Source: Diphasiastrum complanatum | Taxonomy: Eukaryota; Streptophyta; Lycopodiopsida; Lycopodiales; Lycopodiaceae | Length of the DNA: 64,000 bases | Reading direction: 5' to 3' | Assembly: GCA_029204225.1 (NCBI GenBank) | Contig: CM055101.1 | Coordinates: 3,602,684-3,666,683 of the forward strand | In this document: one piece after another, positions 54,901 through 64,000 of the stretch | How the letters are laid out: the number at the start of each line of letters is the position of its first letter | Numbering within the stretch: position 1 is the stretch's first letter | The notes under the pieces: model-generated | The model's input: the letters and a program-made list of their open reading frames with translations, nothing else | The model's database searches: none | Told to the model about the DNA's origin: nothing | Program-made: the position numbers and the translations under genes

Positions 54901-56096
54901 ATATGTGAATTTCGGAGGAAACCGCCAGATAAGGGCGTATGTGTATGTATTGGGCATAGTGAGATTATTTTCATGTGTGCACGATTAATCTTGTATGCAT
55001 CTACTATATATTCCTGGTTACTAGAGTTATTTGGTGCACTTAACCTAGTCGATGAACATAGACATATGATCAAGTATTGTGTTGGACAATTACTTGCAGA
55101 GTTAATGGATCTTGTTTTGAGAGATTTATTGGTTAACTTAAGAGTGATTCGGATAAGGGTCTAAATGTGATGTGGTACTTGTATAATTAAGATTTGCACC
55201 TGGACATTTGAGATTTCTGAATGATTAGCAATTAACTTGTGTAGTGAGTTTACTCTAGTGGAAATTCAATTGGAGAAACAAACAATGTGAAGAGAATTCA
55301 CCAGAAACTGTTTGTTTATATATGTGGCTTATAAGATGCATGACTCATGAATCATCGAGATTCATCAAAAAAGTTGTGTATAGAATATATAGAAATTTCT
55401 GGTAGAGTATTTCTCATATAACAAATAGACTCAGATTCATTAGTGATTGTATCCCAAAGAGCTCAATTGGATAACAAATCATAATGGTTCCAAAAATGAT
55501 AACTAGATTTCTAGGGAATTCAGCAGAACTTTAGATATCTAGAATTCAATTTTAGACAATAATTTGATTTTTTTGGTGGATGGAGTTACTTATTAAAGCC
55601 ATTTTGGTATGCTTGGTCTTAGTTTACATAATTGCATTGGAATTTGGATGAGTCACATTTTGGTTAAGAATACAGTTTGAGGAATATTCTAAAAATCCAG
55701 TATTACTCGAGTGGAAGAATCTGTCAGATAATGACATATGTGTTTATGTACTGGGTCATATTGAGATTATTCTCATATGTGCACGATGAATTTTGTTTGG
55801 ATGTACTATGAATTCCTGGTTACTAAGGTTATCTGGTGCACTTAACCTAGTCGTCGAACATAGACATATGATTAAGTATTGTGTTTGACAATTACTTGTA
55901 GAGTTAACAGATCTGTTGTGATAGATCAATAGGTTAACTTAAAAGTGGTTTGGATATGGATCTATATGTGGTGTTGTACATGTACAATTAAGAGCTCCAC
56001 CTAGACATTTAAGATTTCTAAATCATGGGCAATTAACTTGAGTAGTTGATTTACTCTTGTGAAAATTAATTGGTAAAACGAATAGTGTGACGAGAG

Positions 56097-56371
56097 ACTT
56101 AGAATTTGCTTTGCACAGGAACACAGATCATGCTACACAGTAACACAGACAGAAAACACTCTCCACAGCAAGCTCACATAGCAACTATATTTCTCAAAAT
56201 GAAATTACACTGTACATATAGTTGTTCACTCTGGCAACCCATGCATGACCCAGGTTGCCGTTGGCGGGACACGTGTCCCGTCGACTTGCCTCGTGGCGAG
56301 GCCAACTGATCCTTATCCACTGATAGGACCCACAGTACAGTAACACAGTGATTCTAACTTTAATTCTAACT
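56097..56371 (-). mobile_element. Copia 3' LTR
   Basis: 275 bp; minus strand starts AGTTAGAATTAAAG and ends GCAAATTCTAAGT. It differs from the 5' LTR at only a handful of positions. Confidence 0.95.
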
Positions 56372-56424
56372 CTCTCCCTTAAAGTAGAGTCACTTTTTAT
56401 ACAGTCATATACATAGCTTTAAAG

Positions 56425-59400
56425 TCAACAGACTTTAAGTACAGAAAGCTTTGATCTAAACTTATCAAACTTTTCTCCAGTAAGTGGCTTAGTAAAAATA
56501 TCAGCTAGTTGTTCTTCTGTGTTACAATGAACAACATGAATTTCACGACTCAGCAGCCTCTCACGTATGAAGTGATACTGAATCTCAATGTGTTTTGTTC
56601 TCGCATGGAACACTGGATTCTTTGCTAGCTGAATGTCACTCTGACTGTCGCTATTTAAAGTCGTGGGATTTTTCTGCTTCATGCCAATTTCTTCCAAGGT
56701 TTGTCTCAACCATATAGCTTCTTGTGCAACACTACACATTGCCTTATACTCTGCTTCTGTGGTGGAAAGAGCAATTGTACTTTGCTTCTTACTAGACCAG
56801 GAAAAGCAACTACCAAAAAACTGGAATATATATCCTGTGGTGGATCTACGATCATCATAGTCACCTCCCCAGTCCGCATCCACATAGCCACACAACTCAA
56901 GTAAACCATCATGCTTCTTGTAAATCAGGCCATACTCTGAAGTGCCTTTCACATAATGCAAAATACGTTTACCTGCCTTCCAATGCGTTTCTGTAGGTCC
57001 TACCATAAACTGACTTACAATACCAACAACATAGCATATATCTAGTCTAGTCGTGGTAAGGTAAATCAAGCTCCCTACTAACTGTCTATATAGTGTAGCA
57101 TCAAATGACTGTGACTCATCAAGCTTAGAACGCTTTTTACCTGGTTCAATAGGAGTGTTTACTGGTTTGCAATCCTGCAACCTAACCTGTGCAGCAACTC
57201 TTTGACATACTTCACTTGTGTTAAACCCACTTCATGTCCTTTTTGCCACACTTCTACTCCAATGCAGTAATGCATCAGACTGAGATCTGTCATCTCAAAT
57301 TGTTCCATGAGGTCTTTCTTGATCATGTCTATCATCTCTTGATTATTTCCCATAATAATCAAGTCATCAACATAAAGAGCAATCAAAGCAACCATACCAT
57401 CAAAGCATAAGACATATAGATTTGGATCAGAATGTGTTCTCACCATCCCCTTTGAACAAAAGTAGGCATCAATCCTGCTATACCACGCATGTGGTGCTTC
57501 TTTAAGACCATAAAACACTTTCTTCAAGCGACATACTTTATTTTCCCGTCCTTTCATTACAAAGCCTTCAGGTTGATCCATGAACACTTCTTCTTCTAAC
57601 TCACCATTTAGAAAAGCAAATTTCACATCCATCTGATGCAAAGGCCAACCAAAATGTGAAGCTAAAGCAATAAGTAGACGTAGAGTATTCCACTTACAAA
57701 CCGGCGCAAAGGTCTCCTCATAGTCAATGCCTTTATTTTGTGCGTACCCTTTGATCACCAATCTTGCTTTGTGCTTTGCTATACTTCCATCTGCATGGTA
57801 CTTAGTCCTGTATACCCATTTGCAACCAATGGGTTTCTTGCCAACTGGTGGTTCTACTAAGTCCCATGTGCTACGCTTAGCAATTGACTCCATCTCCTCT
57901 CCCATGGCCTTGACCCAAATGTCATCATCCTTCGCTTCACCATAAGTCGAAGGTTCTTTGCTTTGAATAATGCTAGATAAGAGAGCATAATTTGCTTCAT
58001 ACCTTTCAAGTAGTATCTTCTCTCTTATTGATCTTCGTAGCTTTCCCTGGTTAGATGATCCTGGAAAGTCATCTATGTCGCAGCTCTCCATCAATCTCTC
58101 AAACCACTTAGGGAGCTTTCTATCAGGTGATCGGCTTCCTGGAGAAAATGTATCCCACGGTACAACCTTCTCCTTGTGTTTGTCACCTGCAACTTCAATC
58201 CTTCTTGCACCAAAAGGTTTGTCCCTACCTCTCCAACCTGTTTCTTGAGGTTGAGTAGTAGTATCTTGAGATGTATCCTCATGTTCATCACTCGGAAGGT
58301 CAATGAATGGATCATCATCAAGTGGTATTCACACTATACCATCTTTCCCACTGGATGTGTCTATCTTCTCAGCATCCTCATCTTCATACATCTTGGATTC
58401 ATCAAAGATAACATCACGGCTTATATGGATTTTGTTTTTGACTGGATCAAAACATCTATAGCCCTTCACACGATCATCATATCCTAGGAATATGCACTTG
58501 ATAGCTTTTACATCAAGTTTACATCTCTCTTCCTTAGGAATGTGTACAAAGGCCTTACATCCAAAGATTTGCAAGTGGTTCACCTTTGGCTTCTTCTTCG
58601 TGAATGCTTCCTCAGGTGTTATCTTTGGTATGACAATGGTAGGACTTCTATTTTGAAGATAGACTGCCATGCTACATGCTTCTGACCAAAAATCTTTTGG
58701 TAGTTTCATCTCAGCTAGCATAGATCTGGCACTTTCCACAATCGTACGATTCTTGCGCTCAGCTACACCATTGAGAGCAGGAGTATGAGCTTGCATAAAT
58801 TGTCTTTTAATCCCACATTGATCATAAAGATCATTGAAGTCATTAGACTTGTACTCACCTCCACTATTTGATTTTAGGACTTTGATCTTCCTACCTGTCT
58901 AATTTTCGACCAATGCTTTGAAGCTTTTGAAGTTATCAAATGCATCTGATTTCTTCTTCAATAAGTAGATCCACGTTTTACCTGACATATCATCAATAAA
59001 GGTCATGAAATAGAAGGCTTTACCTAAGGACATGGTCCTCATAGGCCCGCATAAATTTGTGTGGATTAAATCCAGGATGTTCTTTGCTCTTGCAACACCC
59101 CCTTTATTGAACTTCTCTTGATGCTACTTCCCATATACACAAGATTCGCACATCGATTTCAAGTGATCTTCTATGGTAGGCAATCCTGTTACCATCTCCA
59201 ATTTTCTCATCAAACTGAGGCTTCCCAAGTTCAAGTGACCAAGTCTCTTATGCCACAACTCAGTTTGCAAAGGAATGGACGATACAAGTCCATGTTGCCC
59301 CTTGATTGTAGCATTCAACCTGTACAATTTTGTATTGGGCTCTCTTACTCCCTCCGCAATAACTTTGAACTTTTGGTTCACATCCTTCACAAAGCAACGA

Positions 59401-60230
59401 TCATAGGCAAATTCTACTTTCAACTTTTGATCAATAATGACTCCAACAGAAAGTAGATTTTTCTTCAAACCTGGTACGTAAAGTACCTCCCTGATCATCC
59501 TGTTTTTGCCATCAGGTAGTTGCATTGAAACGGTGCCTATCCCCTTGATCATGCACACCTCACCATTTGCTTGTGAAACAGATGTTCCATTATCCAACAA
59601 CTTCAAACTATTGAACCAATTTTTGTTACCTGTCATGTGTCTTGTGGCTCCTGAGTCAATATACCATGCTTGATCATCTTGATTAGATGACAATGCAGAT
59701 ATGAAGATGCTAGAGTCTTCAATCTCACCCTCATCGACAAGGTTACCTGCTTGTTTTGGTTTCCCCTTGCCTTGTTCCGCCAGGAATTTGCGACATTCAC
59801 TCTTCCAATGGCCCTTTTTACCACAATGGAAGCAGTTGCCTTTCTTCTTAGTTTTACTAGAAGAACCCTCATCCTCCTGAGACTTGGAAAATTGCTGCTT
59901 AGACTTCTTCTTGCCTTTGCCCTTGCCTTGTTTTTGGCATGTCGCAAGTGCCTGATCGTCAGTATTTTTACGTCTAGCTTTCACCATTTCTCGTCGTTGT
60001 TCTTCCTGCATCAAGATTCCTGTGAGCTCATCAAAGGTTGGCAATCTTTCTCTTGATGCTATTCCGCTCACAAACATCTGATAGGGTTCTGCAATGCCGC
60101 ATAATGCATTGTGCACCAGCTCCACATCACGTATGCGCTCACCAATAGAATGTTTCTTCACAATAAAGAAACTTCACTCTTCACTTGTGAAGGGACCCAT
60201 CTCAACTTTCAGTATGAAAATTTTTAATGA
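56425..60230 (-). pseudogene. Copia gag-pol of the 56-61-kb element, broken
   Basis: Domain order on the minus strand: gag end with CCHC knuckle (CFHCGKKGHWKSEC), protease AWYIDSGATRHMT, pre-integrase (ELWHKRLGHLN), integrase core, connector (FGCKAFVHIPKEER), RT (GCKWVYRTKYH, QMDVKFAFLNGELEEEVF, ALYVDDLII) and RNase H (LSTTEAEYKAM, FTKPLTGEKFD). Breaks: a stop near 59123 after CVYGK, a stop in the integrase core near 58900, a stop at about 58328, a one-base deletion near 57178 between RT and RNase H, and a disrupted gag N-terminus (before 60161). The YVDD and RNase H acidic motifs are kept. It could move only with enzymes supplied from elsewhere. Confidence 0.93.
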
Positions 60231-61085
60231 AGTTGAAGGCCAGAATGTACTTCACTTCTTCAGGGCCCTGTTCAAAGTTCATCCAATGGCTGAACCAGAT
60301 CTTGTGGTCCAAATTTCTTTCCCATCATCTGGACTGTCGATTCATTTGACACCTCATCCAAAGGTCCAAACTACATCTGGGCATTGAACCATGCTCCTAC
60401 AGTCGCTATGGTCTTCGAGACACTATGCTGACTATTGTGTTGGACGCGTGAACAGCCCGCCTCCTCCCTGCCTGCGGTCGCGCCTCCCTTCTCTGAAAAA
60501 TGTCAGATCAAACTCTCCTATGGATCATTTTGAGCACAATCTGAGGCCTGGAGCAGGGTCGCCCTACTGAATCCAAGACTGTAGAGTGTTCAGTCAAGAA
60601 ATTCCGTGGAGAAATGGTGATTTTAGCTCAACTTGACAAAGTGGCTTTTTTCACCTTTTTATCGCAAATCTGCTAGGTTAACTGTCTGGAGACAAATCTC
60701 TGACATAAACCTCAGAATCTATCTGTGGCTGGTTGACAATGTGATTAGCTTCCTTCCTGTCCTTACAGCATCCAAAACGGTGCGCAAACAGCGAAGAAAT
60801 CACCAGTTATGTATAAAAACCATAACCCCAAGCCCGGTTTCAATTTTCAGCTGGCTTCAAAATTGTCAATTTTTCACCGATTTTTTCCCTGTCTAATGCT
60901 ATGCACAGGCTAATAATCCCTCTGCTGAGCTTAGCAAGCCTCTATAAATTAGCAATCGTGCACCAGTGCTTCTCTTTTCGTCTTCATCCCGCCGTAAACC
61001 CCGAACTCTCAGAAGACAGTTCTCACGAAGCTCTCTTCAACGGCGACACTGTACTATGTACACTCCCTGTACGGCTCTGATACCA

Positions 61086-61360
61086 ACTTAGAATTTGCTT
61101 TGCACAGGAACACAGATCGTGCTACACAATAACACAAACAGAAAACACTCTCCACAGCAAGCTCACATAGCAACTATATTTCTCAAAATGAAATTACACT
61201 GTACATATAGTTGTTCACTCATGCAACCCATGCATGACCCAGGTTGTCGTTGGCGGGACGCGTGTCCCGTCGACTTGCCTCGTGGCAAGGCCAACTGATC
61301 CTTATCCACTAATAGGACCCACAGTACAGTAACACAGTGATTCTAACTTTAATTCTAACT
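61086..61360 (-). mobile_element. Copia 5' LTR
   Basis: 275 bp, followed on the inside by the initiator-Met primer site (TGGTATCAGAGCC) at 61073-61085. A third LTR of the family is at 33897-34173. Confidence 0.95.
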
Positions 61361-61790
61361 GAGAGCTCACTGGAAACTGTTTGTTTTATGTGTATTTCTT
61401 GTAAGACACATAATTTATGAGTCATTTAAATTCATCAGAGAATTATGTGCATAAGATATACGAAATTATTGAGTGAGTATTTCTCAATTGAGGAATAGAT
61501 TCAATCCATTAGTGATAGTATCTCTATGAGCTCAATTGGATACTGGATCCTAATGGTCCCAAGAATGGTAAACTGAATTTTGAAATTCAACAGAACTTTG
61601 TAATCTCTAGGTGTTGTTCTAGGGGGTTGTATAAAGTTTATGTTGTTAAAGACGGATATTGTAATGGTCTTTAATTACTTGATTGATTGTAGAATTTGGA
61701 ACTCATAATCTAGTTAAGAATCGGTTTGGAAGAATATTTTGGAATCTAGTGATTTTCCTTGTGGAAAAGATTTCAGAATGATTCTTATAT

Positions 61791-62725
61791 TTCCTGAGTT
61801 ATATGTTCTACATATACTCCAATATTATTTTTAATGATTAAGTATGGTTTTATGATTGAAAAATCATAAGATTCTAAATGTTTATGATTGACAGATCATA
61901 AATTGATATTTAAAGGTCATTAAAAGATTATAAGGAAATGTGAGGATTCTTAAAAAATGAGTAATTCTTGATCAATTGGGAGAGTCAAAGATTTAGATTT
62001 GTCGTCTGAACTCTTTTTTCCCTTACTCCAATGTATATTTGAGTTTATGTACATCTCACAAGCATTTTCATTAGGTCATTGTTTATTTATGAGGAATTTG
62101 CTTACTTTACTAGATGATATTGTACTACAGATTGTAGTCTATAAGTGCTTATGTACAAAGTTCAATCTATATCTCCAAATTTATAGGAAACTGATAAATC
62201 TATTAAGATATAGATAGTTGCTGATTTCTTGCATATGGTGCTATTAACTCGTTAGAGTAATTGCAATACTCTGGATCAAGTTGAAATTGTATGAGACTTG
62301 ATGGACCTCCTAGAGATTTTGGGTGATTGAATTGTGGTATTTTAGAATATTTAGATATTCTAAGAACATGTGTACCAAGAAGCATTATTTTCTACAAGAA
62401 ATTGTCATGGAATTCCTTCAAGGTTCGGATTTGATTTTTGAAATAAAATAAATCACTTAGTGCTTCATGTAATTGGGATTACATGAAGGTGATGAACTCT
62501 TTTTTTGGATAACATCGATCCATTTGGAATATTTATAGCTTAGTGTATCTTTGGGGATTTGAGTTAGTATTCATGAGTAGAGGCAAGTAATTTAATTATT
62601 GTTCCATCTATGAGTACTTATTCAGATATAAAGATCAGACTAAGAATAATGATTCATGCAAAAGATTTGAAAGCTTAAGGAATAGTTTTATATTTTCTTT
62701 TTTTCGTTCTGAGAATAGAACCTGT
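61791..62725 (+). other. 3' non-coding part of an LTR element
   Basis: AT-rich, no ORF with a domain; ends at a polypurine tract. Continues the region begun at about 54.2 kb. Confidence 0.45.
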
Positions 62726-63285
62726 TTAAGGGAGGGAAAATGTTATGGCCATATTCAGTAAAGGACATTGACTAGTCCTGATATGGTAGACTGGCCCTCC
62801 AATGTTCAAGATTATTGGTCACACCTAGATTTAATTCCACATCGAGACCTGTTGGTGACTAATGACCTTGAGAGAATCCAGACAGTCTAATTGAGACATA
62901 TAGAGTAGTGCATGTATGTGTGAATGATATAGGCAGGGGGAATGCATGAAGAGCTGTGATCTATTTATAATTGACCTACATGGGGATTGCATGGGTTCAT
63001 GCACATAATCCGTACTCTCTATATATTGAGGTAGTAATTATTCCGTCGATGACTTTGGTCTAGGTTACCAGTAAAGCTCTTCTCCTTCTGCTATCACGTG
63101 CCATGGCTTGGGGGCTAGATCTAGGAGGGTACTCTAGGAGGGATCTAGGATTGGTTGGGTGGTTTTTGCTCCATTGTCTCTCTTATTGTGTTTTCTTATC
63201 CTCATATTAGGGGTTTTCCCTAGTGGTCTTTACACTATTTATTGAAGGAAATCCTGAGGCAAGGCTTGTCGGGAGTTATCATACA
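62726..63285 (+). mobile_element. Polypurine tract and 3' LTR
   Basis: TTTAAGGGAGGGAAAA (62725-62740) is a classic plus-strand primer tract. The LTR starts TGTTATGGCC at 62741 and probably ends TTATCATACA near 63285. TATATATTGAGG near 63020 is a plausible promoter. The matching 5' LTR is not in the window, so the element class is not shown; a gypsy type is likely from the long non-coding 3' region. Confidence 0.55.
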
Positions 63286-64000
63286 AGTTGTGGAGATTAG
63301 AAAATCAATGTGAAAATTTATGGTCTTTTGAAAGATCAATTAGTGTCCTTACTTCAAGGTTGTCCTCACACTTACTAGTGTTTTGAAAACATATATTTAG
63401 TAGAGCATGTGCAAGCTGAAACCCATCAAAAGAAGCGGATATTCATATGCTAATTTCTGCCTCTTCCAAGCAACATACTTTCATGTAAGTTACTTATCCT
63501 TTCTTTTGTGAGACATACAAACATGAATAAAATTGCTCTTTATTTTCTTGCCTATTATACATCTCTTTGGAAACTTAAGGGTATTCTTTATCCATGAAAA
63601 AGTTTATTGAATTTTCTCTATACATGCTTCTTGGAACTAGTCTAAATATTTTTGACTCCATTTATATTTAGAATCTCCTTGAGAATTTATAAAATTCAAT
63701 ACATATTTACTGAAAATCCTCTCCTAATACTGTTAGCCGATTCTCTAGTGTCGAGCCAAGCTGAAGACACAAGTTATCTCTCACCCATGACTGAGGAGGT
63801 CTCAGAAGGAAGAGAGCAAAAAAAGCTGAGAACCGAGCATGAGAGCCCAGGAAACACTAGCTAGGAAGACAGTGAGTAACTATGAGCTAGTAATATTTCC
63901 TAGGCATTTGTAAATAAAGGTAGACCCCCCTTAAATTAGTTAGAGTGAGCCACCTTTTGATGATGACCTTAGGGGAAGGGCAAATTCCACATGTAATTTC
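63286..64000. other. Mostly unassigned; possible terminal exon near 63746
   Basis: AT-rich to about 63740. Then the plus strand at about 63746-63862 encodes a polar stretch (SSQAEDTSYLSPMTEEVSEG, then REQKKLRTEHESPGNTS) ending in TAG, preceded by a TTCTCTAG acceptor-like site and followed by TAAATAAAGG. The shift in composition and the acidic/basic character are those of a last exon of a host gene, but no family is recognisable. Confidence 0.25.

Larger units (their letters stand above)
56097..61360 (-). mobile_element. Nearly complete Copia element, 5264 bp, with both LTRs
   Basis: Two 275-bp LTRs (56097-56371 and 61086-61360) flank one gag-pol region on the minus strand. The 5-bp direct repeat GAGAG lies on both sides (56092-56096, 61361-61365), and the paralogous repeat unit at about 55290 supplies the empty site. 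The primer site TGGTATCAGAGCC adjoins the 5' LTR at 61073-61085, and the polypurine tract AAGGGAGAG adjoins the 3' LTR at 56372-56380. LTR ends are AGTTAG...CTAAGT rather than TG...CA. High LTR similarity indicates recent insertion, yet the coding region is broken. Confidence 0.95.
54925..61790 (+). repeat. 802-bp tandem duplication, second unit split by a Copia insertion
   Basis: CACTTAACCTAGTCG occurs at 55037 and 55839, an 802-bp offset, and the two units align along their whole length (54925-55726 and 55727-56096 plus 61366 to about 61790). The Copia element 56097-61360 interrupts the second unit. The start of a third unit may follow near 61755. The sequence is non-coding, upstream of a polypurine tract and LTR. 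Confidence 0.8.

Overview
This window is nuclear DNA of a land plant. The evidence is a spliceosomal-intron gene for chlorophyllide a oxygenase (CAO, found only in chlorophyll b-making organisms) set in a background of nested, mostly decayed Ty1/copia and Ty3/gypsy retrotransposons, LINE and SINE pieces, a hAT-type MITE, tandem repeats and long stretches without readable genes. The load of old nested repeats and the 7.2-kb first intron fit a large-genome plant such as a gymnosperm or fern, but the sequence alone does not fix the lineage. I see no rRNA, tRNA gene, CRISPR or bacterial-type operon.

Layout. 0-6.2 kb: no gene; GA microsatellites, a tRNA-type SINE and the 3' end of a Copia element whose RNase H is split by a 111-bp GA tract. 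6.2-12.9 kb: LINE-like ORF pieces, a Copia element on the minus strand (3' LTR 6861-6984, 5' LTR 10384-10671), and a LINE 3' end on the plus strand. 13.5-25.1 kb: complete CAO gene on the minus strand, 8 exons, 587 codons, with promoter-like G-box motifs upstream. Its intron 1 carries a hAT MITE, a Copia element, a gypsy 5' remnant and a solo LTR. 25.9-33 kb: three LTRs of one gypsy-like family in both orientations and GC-rich repeat blocks. 33.9-38.8 kb: truncated Copia, a gene-like exon fragment (unit A) and another Copia 3' end with its LTR. 39.1-40.15 kb: a 1-kb foldback hairpin. 41.4-46.8 kb: decayed gypsy element on the minus strand with a tandemly duplicated gag and a tRNA-Asp-type primer site. 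48.6-49.1 kb: five 95-bp repeats. 49.4-54.1 kb: gene-like exon (unit B), an antisense Copia piece, then a second CAO copy on the plus strand. 54.9-63.3 kb: 3' non-coding part and 3' LTR of another LTR element, tandemly duplicated and carrying a nearly complete Copia insertion (56097-61360).

Main point. The second CAO copy lacks exon 1 and the first 14 codons of exon 2, but exons 2' to 8 are open, keep canonical splice sites and keep all Rieske and mononuclear-iron ligands. The exon-like ORF 1.3 kb upstream (unit B) ends at a GT donor in phase 0, the phase required by the shortened CAO exon 2. This makes a candidate chimeric gene: a Ser-rich, transit-peptide-like N-terminus joined to a CAO catalytic half without most of the regulatory A domain. 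Only transcript data can show whether it is expressed.
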